DNA of 64,000 bases. It comes from Spirometra erinaceieuropaei (lineage: Eukaryota; Platyhelminthes; Cestoda; Diphyllobothriidea; Diphyllobothriidae). Numbering within the stretch: the stretch's first letter is position 1; each line of letters opens with the position of its first letter. The position numbers and the translations under genes are program-made. Below the pieces are notes generated by a model. The model searched no databases, was not told the DNA's origin, and saw nothing but the letters and a program-made list of their open reading frames with translations. Where the stretch lies: contig CACRXP010000188.1 of NCBI GenBank assembly GCA_902702965.1, positions 320,831-384,830 on the forward strand, given 5' to 3'. Below are positions 44,280 through 57,900 of this stretch, in pieces.

Positions 44280-46535
44280 ATATGCGTGAGAGTGACGTAA
44301 GTCACGTTAAGCGGCAGTCGTTTCAGCCTAGCTCTCAGCCCACCAGTCTGCCGCTGCACATTTACACTCACCCAATTGGGCAGACTGCGTGGACTGAGTT
44401 GCGACCTCGGTCAGCAGCCTTCCAAGCAACGGCGCTTGATGCACCATGACAGTCTCAGATTTGAGTCACACATGCAACAAAGGAACTGCATGGAGGCAGA
44501 GCCGAGACGCACACTTCCCACTTAGGTGGGAGGTGGCAGTTGGATGCCGTGTCCGGGATCCGTTCCTGCCACCGCAGCTTCAATATCCGTCGAAGACAGC
44601 TGAGGTTGAAGTGGTTGAGTCCCCGCGCCTGTTTCCTGTACACCGCCCAGGACTCCGCTCCATACAGCAGCGTCAGCAGGATAGTTATTTTATGAACCTT
44701 GAGTTTGGTGCTAAGGTTGAGACCGTAACGACTCCAGACTGTGTTATGCAGGCAGCCAAAAGCTTGGTCATCTGTCCTATAGGCAGTGATTATCGCGGTG
44801 CGCTCGCCATGGTAGGGTTCCTTTAGCATGGCATAAGACTAGAGAGGGTTGACGTGAGGACGGAGCCCCAGCTCACACCGCTGGTCACTACGAATGCCTC
44901 TGAGAAGGCTACAATGTCCCTAATGCGCGCCATAATGTTATCGTGGAGCTGACGCACCATCTGGGTGAATCGCTCGGAACAGCCGAATTTCTTCATGATT
45001 ATTCACAGGCCGTAAAAATTCACCGTGTCGAAGGCTTTCGTCAGATCTATGAAAGTAGAGTGGAGGTGGGTCCGCATCTCCTAACATCTCTTATGCAGTT
45101 GACGGGCGGCGAAAATCACGTTCGTGGTCTCACTATGACGACGGAGGCCGCACTAGCTTTCCGGCAGGAGACTTTGTTCCAGATGGTGGTTCGGGCGGTC
45201 GAGGAGAAAGCGAGCGAAGGTATTCCAGACGATGCTCAGCAAGGAGATGCCTTGGTGGTTGTCGCAGAGCTGGCGGGTTCCTTTCCGCTTGTAGAGGTGC
45301 ATGACTTTGTCGTCCCTGAAGTCCTGCAAGACCTCCTTGACGCCACATCTCCTGGACGAGTGCCGTCAAATGATCCATGAGTTGGGGGCCAGCGCGCTTG
45401 TAGATCTTAGCAGGGATCGCTTCCGATCCGGCCGCTTTCCCCCTGGAAAGCTGCTTCACGGCCTTGATTTTTTCGCGGAGCGAGGGTGGGAGGTCGAGGT
45501 TGACGTTGTTCTGCAATGGGGACAGACGGGCGATGGCGGCGCAGGGGATGGTGGAGGAACGATTGAGGACTCTTCCGAAGTGCTTGACCCTTTGCTGTAA
45601 GATTTGTATCTTCTCAGTGAGTAGGGTATTCCTGTCGGCGTCGAGAAGAGGAGGAATTCCTTTGGTTGGTGAACGGTTGACAGTCTTGATTGCGGAGAAG
45701 AAATTCTTCCATTCGTTGCGGTTCGTGTACCCTTGGATCTCCTCAGCCCTGCGAGCCATCCAAGCGTCCTTCAACTAGCGCAGCCGCTGTTGCACAAGGC
45801 GGCGACTGTGTTAGAAGGCTGCATTTTGTCGTCCGTGGCGCTGTCGACGTAGGCTTTGTACAGACGGTTCTTCTCGGCAAGCAGTTTGCTGACGACGGCG
45901 CCGTTTTCATCGAACCAGTCCTAGTGTTGGTGGCGTGCACGACCGAGGACAGCCAGCGCCGTCGATTGAACTGTGTCCCGAAGTTGACACCATCGGTTCT
46001 CCACGGAGGCGTTCTCCTCGATGGCGGCGACGACGGCGGTGACTGGAAGGTTGGCTAGCTCTTGAGCTAGCTCGTTAATGAAATGGTGATGATGAGCAGG
46101 CAAAGACAACAAACCAATATTCAGCTTACCTGGTGATCGCTTACCTTGAGGTCTCCTGCGAGGCTGTAGGTGAATTCGCATCTTGGAGATGACGATATGA
46201 TTGTCGGCCGACCTGTCAGCACCCGGAATCGCCTTTGTCACAAGCGCGTCCCGGTGGTCTCCTCTCCGGACGAGGACATAGTCCAGCAGGTGCCAGTGTC
46301 GCAACCAAGGGTTCATCCAGGTGGCCTTCTCTCGCATGGGGAGGCGGAAGTAGGTGTTAGTCAGGATGATCCAGTGTTCGGCGCAGGTTCGTAGGAGGAG
46401 CAGGCCATTGTGATTGGAGCCGTAGAGACAATGGGGACCCAGCACTCCTCTCCAGGCAGCATGGTCTGTGCCGACGCGTTTTTTTTCTGCAATAACTCTG
46501 ACGTTGACTGCAGCACAGTAAAGAAACACAGACAC
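44280..46535 (-). pseudogene. APE-type LINE copy B1, endonuclease to RT with internal deletion
   Basis: Starts within the APE-like endonuclease (GTDHAAWRGVLGPH, LLDYVLVRRGDHRDALVTKA and ADNHIVISKM, replacing the usual DH) at 46535. Next come the linker (KDAWMARRAEEIQGYTNRNEWKNFF), early RT (GKAAGSEAIPAKIYKRAGPQLMDHL), a frameshift near 45340, then DLTKAFDTVN. The RT palm with its FADD is deleted: near 44830 the sequence jumps to [23 protein letters not shown] and [17 protein letters not shown], then directly into the family 3' UTR (44290-44540). It lacks the C2H2 region and is non-functional. Confidence 0.82.
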
Positions 46536-49500
46536 AATGTTCAGCGAAGCACTTAGACTAAAACCTTTCTAGAAAATTCGGACGACGGCAATGCCATATT
46601 CACCAGTACACGGCAAATAACTGAGGCAGATTTTAAAACATCTGTCCATGTTCGGCGTCATGAAACTACCCCAGAAACGGTTAGACAAGCACACAACATA
46701 TGCGGAATCAGTCTGTTGATCGCTAGTTTCTACTTCTTTAACACGAAATGTCTTTCATTTTATTGAAAGAGTCTCACCACCTATTTCCTTCTCATCCGGT
46801 CCGCTTACATTTTTACATATACAGCCTGTCCCACATTTACAAGACCTCCCACGTTCTGACTAAAATGTCAACAGTTTCACGCAGACAAAACCGGTTTCTG
46901 CCTGAGGAACCTTAGTTTGAGCAAGGTCTCACTGTAAAATGGCGTACTTCAACACTAAATAATGAGAACAATCAAAATATGGCTCTCACCATCATAAGGC
47001 CACCTAATACACAAAAGTTTCTTCAGATGTGCACTATGAATGCACTACAATGCAAATCTAACCCTGGGTTCGATTGGAGCGCTTGGCACGACAGACAAGT
47101 AGGGTAACAGCAACACAATGAGCAACAAATCGATTTTTTCCCTACAACAACTAACTTCAGCCATTTTTCGATGTTTTCGAATGCCCGAAGGAGTGAAATT
47201 GACGGAGATTAGGCGAGGCAAGATTTCGACCTCGCGTGCAATTTCTCTTAGCAGAAGAGCGATCGAACGGTGAATCACTATGCTGTAAACCGCGAGAAAA
47301 AACCGTAGAAGTAATATACTGCGGAGTAAGAGAAGTTATCCGCCTCAGACGAAGAGAGCAGTTCATTAATCAATTGCCATATCGCTCTTCGACCTTCACG
47401 GCTTCATCGTATCGGGAATTTTATATGCTAGCCTATCCACATATATTTCGCAGATTTTTCGCAGGCTCGAGGATTTTTGCGGACGACGGACCTTTTTGTC
47501 CCTGGTACGTACTTTCTCAGTTGGATTGCCCGGTTTATTTTATACACTAGACGCTATATCCAATAAAATCTTATGATTTTATGCTGTATGGCCGTGTGAA
47601 AACTGTTTTTAAGAAGGGGAGAAGGGTTTGTATAAGCCTGAGACACATAAAAATAATCATAAAAACATAGGGTCTTAGCTTCATGGATTCCCACTTTTAG
47701 CAGGGGGTTGCGAGACGCAAACTCCACTATCCGGGAGGGATCACTTTACTACGTGAGGCGTCTGCCAAAAGCAGTGACGTATGCACCATCATGCACGATT
47801 TGACGCCGTGCTTTTCAATGACTATAGCTCACACGGTCATAAAGGATTTACTGCTATTTGCTTATCGGAATTTTCTACACAGGTATTCGTTGACGGAGTA
47901 TCACGACGAATAATGAGTGCATTACACCGAGGAGTACGTCACCCGGACAAATGAGTAGTGCAGGGTGGTCCTCTTTACGGGAAAGATATTTCCATTTATT
48001 GGTTGGGGTGGTTAAAACTATTAGTGGTGTGACCTACGTAAGTAGCCCGACACCTGCGGTAGGCGTTCATGTGGTTGTGGCCTTATTTAGCTCTGGAGTG
48101 ATTTTGTTTTGCGCAAGGCGTCTGAATTGGTGATTTTGGGAGAAAATTAGAATTCTTAGTCATTCGTTCGATCAAAGTCTGCTCATCCGTTGCCCTTTCT
48201 GAGCACATATAATGGTAGTAGGCATGTGATGTTTCAGCAACAAAATTGTTGTGCGTACGCAGTACATAAGGCGGAAAGATGTACATAATGACCTGGCTAT
48301 TTCTGTTTTGCGGACGTTTTTACTACAACAATCGAAAGTATCAGTAAAAGAATAGGCTGAAAGAGGCTATTTGGCGAAGATCATATCTACTTTTAGATTT
48401 AGCCAGTGACACCATGGTATGAAGGAAAGCCATTTTTAAACCATTCTTGCTACATATCATTAAAGTTAATCTTCGTTGTGTGAAAAGTCTGTTTTCACTA
48501 AACAAGAAGATGTCAACTTTTACACGCCAATGCAAAAAATGGACGTATATACGCAAATCACTAGAAAATTTTACTCAAAATGTGTGACAGATTGCTTGAC
48601 AATGATTACATCATGTACCAAACAGGGGAACTAACCAAAGGATCAGAGATAGGTTTCGCCTATTTTGCTGCTGCTACATGACACAGTTCCTAGTGGTTCA
48701 GCCCCTCTGTAAGTCCCCCAAGGGTCTTCTATGTTATTTCTGGTATATGCACCTCAGATAAATTATTTATGTCTGAACTTTGAGTTCAGCGCTCAGAACC
48801 CTGTCGATTAGGATAGTTTCTGGCATTTTGATGAAAAAGTTGATCAAAGACAATCACTTTTTGTGTAGAACAACCACCAGTGTTCGTTGCAATCTTGGAG
48901 ACAACTCTAAGCAATCTTCTTTTGACTTGTAGCCCCAAATCCTTATCTTAATAGTCTATAAATCTCGTAGTGTAACATGTTCCTATGGGTTTATATATTG
49001 TTCGTCAAATAAATTTTCTCCTCAGCAAACCGTGTTAAATGCGCGAAGATCAAACCATTGTCGTACATTTTAACTAGACTTACTTTCAATCAGCTTATCT
49101 CAGTATAATTTGAATAAAACCAAATGCATGAATTATCTGCTTTCAAGCATACGACAGACGCGTCCACATGCAGAATTCAGGAAGCAACCAGTTTCCGCCT
49201 GTTCTGATCGTGATGAGACTTTTTCTTTTTTTCGCATATTTAATGCATTCGTAAGAAGGACATTGCGTTCGGAAAGCCCTTGTAGCCACGGTTTTTTGAG
49301 AGTCACCTAGTGAGTATATTCCCAGGCATGCCCTATAAGACTGGAGTCGGGAGGTCCAGCTGACCGTGAGAGACACCTAAAGTGGTGAAGTCTATTGAAA
49401 TCCTCGGATATGTGGCGCCAGTGAGCAGATATACTGTCATGACGGAGGACCGATTTTGTAGCGTTTAACAGTATTGGTAGCAGACACAGTTGTGGAAATT

Positions 49501-50214
49501 TAGTGGGACGTGAGCCATTCAAGTTCTCAGTAAGGAAAGTTAAAATACCACCTTCTGGGCTTCAGGCAACTGCTCAAATATGAATGCGGTTTTCATCAGT
49601 TTGAACATTCGAGAAATCCATTCCAATGCAAAATTCTACGTCTGTTAATCTCAAAATTCGAAGACATTCGCCATTTCATCTCAGTCGAGACCTTTGCACG
49701 TCGACCAAACTAGCTGTCGTCCATTGTTGATAACACTATACGTTGCCCAATTTAAGTTGGCTGTTTTAGTGATTTCCATTGACTCGCGGCACTTTAAGCC
49801 CTCTCCTTGCCTTTAAACATTTGTCTGAAACAATTCTGGTGATGTAGAAACATGCCTGAAGTCTGCAAGCACGTTTAAGAGTGGAAGAGGATGCGCCCCG
49901 ATTGCAACACGACCCTCAACACCCTCTTATGAACTAGGGCCGCTGTTAGCGCTGAGCAACCGCTGACCTGGATCCATTGATAATCTTAGGCTGTTTTCCA
50001 TTTGTCCAGTGGCTGTGTAAAAACGGTTACGAGTTCGGTCATACGTTTGGTTATCCGGTGCTTTGATTTATCCGCCTTCCATATCTTCATTACCTGGCCG
50101 ACATTTTTCTCTTCCTAAATTCATGACTACCTAAAAAGAATAGCTGTCCCATGGAGATAAGAAAGCACTGATTCATTAGCTTGAACCGCACGCGCAATTG
50201 CCTACTTAGTCGTC
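46536..50214. other. Long gene-free stretch
   Basis: AT-rich, with only short frames (up to 104 codons at 47236-47550). No protein family, RNA gene or transposon was recognised. Confidence 0.45.
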
Positions 50215-50350
50215 TTGGACGCAGTGTACTGATAATTCGACCGTCGCGAACATTGATGTGCGCCATGTGTCTCATGGGCTTGGCGCAGGATGCTGGCGTG
50301 GGCGTGAACTGGGGTTCAGTGGGGAAGACTTTCGCAACACCTGCCGCATC
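50215..50350 (-). repeat. Possible LINE 3' UTR end fragment
   Basis: Minus-strand GCGACGGTCGAATTATCAGT near 50230-50250 and flanking bases resemble the distal 3' UTR of LINE C (GCGACGGTCGAATTGTCACT at 54068-54087). The similarity outside this block is weak. Confidence 0.35.
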
Positions 50351-50979
50351 CACCAAGCTCCGGTAAGAAGACAATGTTATGACGACTGGATGTGAGCTCG
50401 ATGGCGGTGCCTGACAAAGATAAATGGGCCATCGGCATGTCGCATATGACGTGGTGCCCATTGCGTGCTCGAGGCCTCTGTAAGGTCGTTTCGGATCTTA
50501 CATGTCTGAGAATTACATAAAGGCCAGAATACGAAAGAGACATTGCAGTCTATCAGTCCCGCAGCCAGTCCAACATACTCCTATGAGGTCCGACCTATCC
50601 CTTCAGTTGGCAGCCTTCCAAAAGATTACACCAAACGCAGGGTGCTCCGCCAGTGCATAGTCGTGCAACTTCCATTGAAGTGCTTCGATGAACCTGGAGT
50701 GACCGTACAACTGCGACGTGGATCCGCGCCCACGGCACCCCGCAGCCTCCACCCATTCGGCCCCTAGTGTAGAGCATAAAAGGCACTTTTATTGCACACC
50801 AGACGATTCAGACAGAACGATGGGGGCTCCATTTTTCCACACCCACATATATACGGCGTGGGAGGACTGCTAATCAATCGGGTAACAGTACAAAAAGGGC
50901 TTGTTATGTTTTGATCTATAGCGCAAGCCTAATGCCCCGAGAACGGTCAATTATCGGCATCTTATAATGCAAATTGCAT

Positions 50980-51065
50980 ACCGATGAATAAAAAGGAGGC
51001 TGTGATGGCCACTTGCTCGACCGGCCATACCTTCACCCAAAGTTAGGATAATCTGGGATACGATC
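50980..51065 (-). repeat. Possible truncated SINE, family S2
   Basis: AATAAAAAGGAGGCTGTGATGGCCA followed by CCATACC...CCCAAAGT aligns loosely with the 3' half of SINE S2 at 16795-16880. The tRNA-like head is not recognisable. Confidence 0.3.
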
Positions 51066-51289
51066 TTGAAGCAATTGGCCATTGGTTATTTAATTAAACG
51101 ATTTACTATTATGCCTTGTTTAATTTCCCAGGAAATTAATGCGCGAACTTGGAATAACTCTTTCGAAACAGACCTTTTCAGGCGCGGCCCGAAATTTGAT
51201 ATGAATATTTGAGCTGAAATCCATCAGCTACTGCTGAATAACCGCTTTATATTCACAAACCGCCAACAGGCAGCCAGTAGTATAGAATT

Positions 51290-51339
51290 GTGCAATGATT
51301 TACCGTACCGTGTGTTGTTAGTACGGTAAATCATTGCAC
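51290..51339. repeat. Perfect 19-bp hairpin
   Basis: GTGCAATGATTTACCGTAC (51290-51308) is followed by a 12-base loop and its exact reverse complement (51321-51339). A third partial copy of GATTTACC follows at 51340-51347. Perfect pairing implies recent origin or selection. It could be a small inverted duplication, a transposon end pair or a hairpin RNA; nothing else supports a choice. Confidence 0.85.
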
Positions 51340-52239
51340 GATTTACCATCAAGTCACTTGCCTGTTATCCTATCGGTTGGGATTGTAACTGATACGTAGC
51401 ATTGGCAGGCCGTTTATCGATCAGATTAGTGTGGAATATTCATGAGTCATTTTGAGGAAACAAGCTAGCTTATTTTACATATCTTCGAGATCGGCTTGAA
51501 CTTTGTCGACAAATATATAGTAAGTGTGAAACAAACTGTAAACTGTTCCTAACTGTTCCTAAATAGTTCCTAAAAGATCACCCATCCGGTTAACGTTGAC
51601 GCCGTAATGCGGCGGTCTTAGTGATCCGCCGCTTGGCATTGCCTGTGCGCTTCCCTATTCTTTAGGAAATTAGTATTTGGTATTCAGACCGATATGTAGC
51701 GCCTGAGTAGTGAGTGCACTCTGAGCGCCACAATAACTACGACCCAATTCCGTGTTGGAAGAGAAAGACACCGATAGAAGTCGAGTATTCTGTACAGAAA
51801 CCTTGTGATGGTCGTAGCTCATGCCGCACGGCTAGTTCTAAGCCTGAGAGCGTCCGTCCGCTAACGTGAGGTAGGCGTGAATGAATAAGAGTCATGTGAG
51901 TGTCAGCTAGCGTCAACTTGGCCAGTTGATTGAGAGATTGCCGAGTTTGTTGGCCCCCGCGACTAGCTGATTAAGAGGCTGTATGTGTTTATGTTTCGGC
52001 TGCTCAAGGATCGTGACCACATGATTCCTAGCGCTGCGTGAGTGGCAGAGCCTGAGCGGCTACACCGAAGACAGCAAATAAAGTGGAGAAGAGTGTTTTC
52101 AACATTGAAATGAGCAATTGAATCCAGTGCAAGCGTGGGTTTGAGGACGAGATGATGGTGGCAGGAGTTGGTTGGATCGGAGGCGAGGCAGATGCTGTGG
52201 CCCGTGTAAAGGTCCAGTTGAGGCATAGGTTAGAAACAA

Positions 52240-52370
52240 ACCTGGTGATTCATTTTTTTCGAAAATCTCATGACCCGTCTTTGACTTAACCGTGCAGTTT
52301 TCCCCGCAACGAAATGCGCACCCCGTATCCAGCACATGCATGTCTACTTGAGATAAGTAATCCCACATCC
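52240..52370 (-). pseudogene. Possible Penelope-like C-terminal fragment
   Basis: The minus-strand string YLSQVDMHVLDTGCAFRCGENCTVKSKTGHEIFEK is similar in layout to YFSQVAVHTLETGQKFTWDN...SSKKGREFLEA of the 43 kb PLE nuclease tail. No GIY-YIG core is visible upstream. Open frames on both strands at 52314-52910 are unrecognised. Confidence 0.4.
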
Positions 52371-53579
52371 TTACTACGTGCAGCCTCTCATATTATTAGG
52401 TTGGAACTAAATTCCCCTTTCGACCACAGTATTTGTACCAAAGCCTCCATAGGACATTTCATGGATTACATTCCTCTTATTCAAGTCTTTAATATTGTCT
52501 TTAGGACGCGTAAGACGGTTGATAGTTTCTGCTTTAGTAGTCTCTGGCGTTCTCTTAGTTTGCCTTCCAAAACGTGCATATACATATTCGTTTTATCGGG
52601 AAAGCGGCCATCAAGTAGATGCTCTGGATGCCTGCTCGGTAGCGGCATATCTTTACGGAGTATCTTTGCGTCCGGAAGCATATCAGCTCATACACTGACG
52701 TACGTACTTATGTGGACAACCTTCATTGGAAGACAAGCCAAAAGGTCGTCCCACTTTGGTTCGATAAGTTTCGCCACTAGGGCGATTGCTTTCTGCTCGA
52801 CATGGCAGACTGCTGACGGAAACTTGTTCGCGAGACACTAGATGTTTACTCTCATACCGCAGAATGACACCGGAACGTGATTTTTGTGATAAACTAAGGT
52901 GTTTGGTCACTGTATAAGTGCATCAGCAGGAATTTAAGTTTCGAGCATCAACTAGATTCCAAGGAAAGTAGGGTTAAGCTTGTGTACAGCCCTTTCAACT
53001 TGTCCATCCCGACAATAAAAGTGCGTTATCTCCACAACTAAGCCACATTTTCGGTCTAAAATATGAAGACCGATTGCTTTTTGTTGATTATTAAAGCAAA
53101 CTGGATATAAGTGAATTCATTGGGGAGCACTAAAACTGTTGACAGCATTCTTTGACGAAGAAAATATTCGCTTCTCTACAACGTAGTGATAGTCCAAACA
53201 GGATGTGTACAGTAATATAAGTTATTAGTTTGGGACAGTTTCTTGTATAACGTTGCTGAATCAAATAAAATGAGTGTTTACGGAGAAAAAACGCCAAAAG
53301 ACGTTGCTATCTCATCTGCCTTGAATGTGACTATCCTTATTTTGTCTAAGGTCCGTGTTGGGTCTTCCAATGTAGTTTCTAGGTTCCTCGTAAACGAGTT
53401 TATTTGGCGGGAAACCACTTGGAATCTGTGTACTAAGGTGCATCGACTGGAAAAACTGTCGGTCGCGCGTAAGCCCACCTCTAAAACCGTCAAGAAATGT
53501 GGGATTTTGTACTTGTGAGTTCACGTTGGTAAAAGTAATTTGAAGCGTTCCCCGGTAGCAGTTGTGAGTATACGCGAGA
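52371..53579. other. No gene recognised
   Basis: It contains a 175-codon plus-strand frame (52314-52841) with no recognisable domain, lying antisense to the possible PLE remnant. Also frames of 91 (plus) and 71 (minus) codons near 53243-53518 with no family match. All are treated as chance or decayed. Confidence 0.35.
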
Positions 53580-53750
53580 ATGGAAACATCCCCGTAATAC
53601 GGATGGTCTTATCGAAGATTCCAGAAATGGTGATTATTTCCCTGTCATAGCCAAAACAGTAACCCTGGCCCAAGCCTTAACCCTAATTCTTACCTCCCTA
53701 GAAATTTATCGGAAGGGCTCCTGTAGAACGCGGGGTTCATATTCCTCCCT
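53580..53750. repeat. MITE-like inverted repeat related to 18782-18967
   Basis: The left end GGAAACATCCCCGTAATACGG pairs loosely with the right end CGCGGGGTTCATATTCC. The interior again carries telomere-like hexamers (TTAACCCTAATTCTTACC near 53677). Arms are more diverged than at 18.8 kb. Confidence 0.4.
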
Positions 53751-54049
53751 GTATGGCGTTTTCCACTTCCTTGATTGATAAATTTCGGGATTTGGGCTAG
53801 GTGGTAGCAAAGGGTTGGTAGGTTAAATTGCCTGTCGGAATCGACAAAATCTTGTTAAATTTTTCTTATCCAGAACTGTGGTAGCACTATCTTTGACAGC
53901 AGAAAAGATAATTATATCTGCATCCATTTGTAGCGACTTAAACGCCTTCTCCTCTCCACAATAGATTACGTAAGATGGATCTTGAACTGATACAGAGGAA
54001 GGAATATCAACAAAGACAAGACTGAGAGGGCCGCTCATGCCTTATTGAC

Positions 54050-54986
54050 CGTCACCATCTTGCACAGTGACAATTCGACCGTCGCGCCCGACGATGTTCA
54101 CCGTATGCTCCACAGCAAGGTGCGAGTAGGCACGGTGACTTACGCCTGAAGTAGTCTATGATGAGAGCAGTCTTGCGCTCAATCGACCATACTCCCTCCT
54201 CCCCCCCCACCCCACCTGGGCCTGGTGTCAAAAATTAGTCAAGAAGACCCTAGGGGGGAAGAGGGAGCAGATGACTGGCAAGGCCGGACCCGCATCTAGG
54301 CTTGTCATCACACCGCCTCATCCACGACAAACAGCCGACCAGGACTCTAATCAACAAAAATGTGTTAGAAAGAGGAGAGGATGACACAAATCACTGGGCA
54401 ACGTGAGCGCAAGTGCATTCACCGCCATGACGCCAGATGCTAGAGAACTGCCAGCGCACATCAGGCGGCTAGGGCCATGGTTTGCTGATCATGGTATAGC
54501 AGCCGTGCACAATCCTTAACGCCCAGAATGGTGAGACGCAGCCCTGCATTTAGCCCGGTTCATCACCCTTCAAATGTCGAGTAAGCAGTTAGTCACCGAC
54601 TGAGACATACTGCCCCTATACACACACTCCTCATGTACGCTAGAGTGCCAGAGGTCACGTTAAGAAGGAGCCGTTGCAGCATGACTCTAAACCCACCAGT
54701 CCGCCACTCCACACAAACACACATAACTGTACAGATTGCGCGAACTGAGTTGGTGTCACTTGGCAACCTTCCAAACCATGGCGTTTGGCAAACCGGGATA
54801 GTCTCAGGCTCGGGCCACACATGCAGCAGGGAAGCCACATGGAGAAGGTGACGAGAAGCGCACTCATAACTAACCTGAGAGGTACCAACTGCATGTCAGT
54901 TGAGTTGTGTGCCGATGGGTGATGCTGGTGGGCGTTGCAAATGCCCGTGAAGAGAAATGTGATGACTTTATATGGCCGGCTGTGAT
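54050..54986 (-). repeat. 3' UTR of LINE copy C
   Basis: Non-coding sequence after the NLR-stop of LINE C. Blocks near 54640-54800 recur at 44290-44420 and 18200-18330, and the block near 54270-54300 recurs near 18460-18480, so this is a conserved long 3' UTR. Contains a C-rich run at 54203-54210. Confidence 0.65.
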
Positions 54987-57900
54987 CTATCGCAGGTTTT
55001 CATGAATGCGCGTATGGCCTAGTAGGCACATGCCTTGGCAGATGAGTCGAGTGCGTCTGATGTATTTTAATGCTCCAGGCACTGATTCGCCAGCCTCCGT
55101 GCGATGGTCTGTTCTGAGCGAGACCCATCCAGGTCTCTGGGCTTATATGCAATCGCTTCATCGAATTTCTCGAAGCGCCTTTTTAGCGTCGCTTAGCATC
55201 CGTTGTGACATCTTCGTAGAATAGTTGTCTTGGTAGGCGAGCGTCGTACATTCTCACCAGATGGCCGCTCCATCGCCGCCTCAGTTGCCTAAGCATGGCG
55301 TGGATGTTGAGGATTCCGGTCCGTTCCAGAACTTCCGTATCCGGGATCCTGTCTTGCCTTTTCAATTTCCGCATTCTTTGAATGCACTTGAGATGGACGT
55401 TGTTGAGCTTCCTGGTATGGCTTACGTAGACGCTCTAGATCTTCGTTCCATAAAAGAATGTCGTCAAGACAACGGTCTTGTACATCCTGAGTTTGGTGTT
55501 CAGTTTAACGCTGTGACGATTCCACACAGAGGCTTGCAGCCAGTCGATGGCCTGGTTGACTTTGGAGAAGCGACGAGCAACCTCATCATTGATGTTTGTG
55601 TTGCGCGAGAATGTGCTTACAGGTAGGCAAAGATGTCCACGGCTTGGAGTCACTTGCCGTTGACAGTGATTCGAAGAGGGGTGCTGTGTTGCGCGTTGGT
55701 TGACAGTTGGTGCACGACCATCGTTTTGTCCTTACCCGGTGCTACGCCGAATTTGGCACGCCCGTCCGAAGAGTTCCATGTTCCGCTGCATGTCCACTTT
55801 GGTCATGGTGTCGAGCGCGCAGACGTCGGCGAAGAGCAGATCGTGGACCGTGGTCGTAGATAGTCGCGTTACGGCTCACATGCGCCCGCTGTGCAGAAGA
55901 TGCCTGTCGGTTCTGTAAACGATGCGTATCCCAGAGCGCTTATCACGTTAGGCTTCCATCAGTATAATAGGGAACATGAGGTTGGAGAGGGCGGGAGCAA
56001 GTAAGCAGCCCCACTTCGCTCCGTTGCTCACTGCAATTGCCTCGGAGATTGCATCGTCGTCCTGGACGCGCGCTAGAATACAACTGTGGAGCTGACACGT
56101 ACCATGAGCATGAATCTCTCAGAACGGACGAATTTCTGTAAGATTTTCCACAATAGCCCGCTGTTTACCCACTCAATGGTTTTCATCAAGTCCACGGAGG
56201 TACTGTAGAGGTGGGTTCGCATCTCCTCCCATTTGCTTTGTAGCTGACGAGTAGCAAATACCATTTCGATGGCCTCGCGCCGTTTTCGGAAACCACATTG
56301 GCTTTTCGGCAGTGGTCCTCGCTTGAGGTAGCCGTTGAGACGATGGAGGAGTAGGCGAACGAAGATCCTTCCAGAGATGTTGAATTACGAGATGCGTCCG
56401 TGGTTATTACAGAGTCGCTGGTTCCTTCACGCTTGTAGGGATGGACAGTGGTTGCGTCCTTGAAATCCTGAGGAACCTGTACTTGTCGCCATATCTCCAG
56501 GAATAGCGCCGTGGGTCGGTCCATCAGTCAGTAGCCGCCGTGTTTGTTGATTTCATCTAGAATCGCATCTGTGCCTGCAGCATCCCCGCTGGAATGGCTT
56601 TTGGAAAGAAGAGTGGGAGATCCGGGTCGAAGTTGATGTCCACTAGGGGGAGCCGGTCGATGGCCGCGTCACAGATTGTAGAGGAGCGGTCGAGGACGCC
56701 TCTGAAGGGCTCGGCCGAGCGTTCCAGAATCTGCGACTCCTCCGTCAAAAGCGTTTAGATATCGGAGCTGGGAAGTGGTGCGGTTCCTTTCGTTGCGGTA
56801 TCGTATATCGCCGTGATCGCAGGGAAGAAGTCCTTTGATTCGTTGCTGTCGGCGTATTCCTAGATCTCCTCGGTTTTGCGAGTCATCCAGGCGTCCTACA
56901 TTTCTCGCCATCGCTGCTGCCAAGGCGATGACATTCGTAGAAGGCCATCTTGTTTGCATCGGTTGGACAGTCGAGGTAGGCCCTATGTAGTCTGTTCTTT
57001 TTGGCGAGCAGATTGCTGAGGTTGGCAGCGTTTTCGTCGAACCTGTCCTGGAGATGGCGAAATGCGCTACCGAGGACACCGACGATGATCAAGGTGACGG
57101 CGTCCCGCAGTCGGCACCATCGAGTCTCTGCGTTGACGCTGACGTCCGAGGCTGGCATATCTTCCAGATGCTGAGCTGACTGATTGCTGAAGAGCAAACG
57201 GTGAGCAGGGAAACTCAACAGAACAGTATCCAACTTACCTGGTGATCGCTTACCTTATGGCCTCCAGCGGGGTTGCAGACGGAGCCCCATCTTTGAGACG
57301 ACGAAATGGTGGTCAATCCAACCACAGGCATAGCAGGTCGCCTTGGTTACCATCAGGTCCTGTCGATCGCCTCACCGGACGAGAATGTACTCTAGTAGCT
57401 GCCAGCGCCGCGATCGGGAGTGCGTCCAGGTGGCTTTCTTCCGCATTGGCAGACGAAAGAAGTAGTTGGTCAGCAGGAGTCAGTGTTTTGCGTAAGTTCG
57501 CAAAAGGATAAGACCGTTGTCTTTGCAGTTGCCGATGCCGTGAGGAGCCGACACTCCTCTCCAAGCAGCGCAGTCTATCCCGATGCCGACGTTGAAGTCA
57601 CCAAGGACAAGCAGCTTATCTGCCTTCGGCACAGACGCCAGAAGTGTGCGTATGTCTTCGTAAAATTGGACCTTCTATTCGCCAGTGCCGGTCATTGTAG
57701 AGAAGAGGGTGAAGGCTGATGATGGTAACGAATTGGGATCCTCGAAGAGGCAGGCGGAGGCTCATCAGGCGATCGTTGATGCCCTGCGGCAGTCAGGGCA
57801 GTCATCCCTCGATGTCGTTCCGTATAGCAAAGGTGACGCCCGTGTCTCGTCGCTCTGACTTTGGGCGGCTTCTCCAGAAGAGGGTGTAGCCGGTAACCCC

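Noticed and set aside
44943..45380. 145-codon plus-strand ORF
   Set aside because: Antisense shadow of LINE copy B1; the minus strand encodes recognisable RT motifs there.
52314..52841. 175-codon ORF on the plus strand
   Set aside because: No recognised domain; it overlaps a probable PLE remnant on the other strand and has no supporting context.
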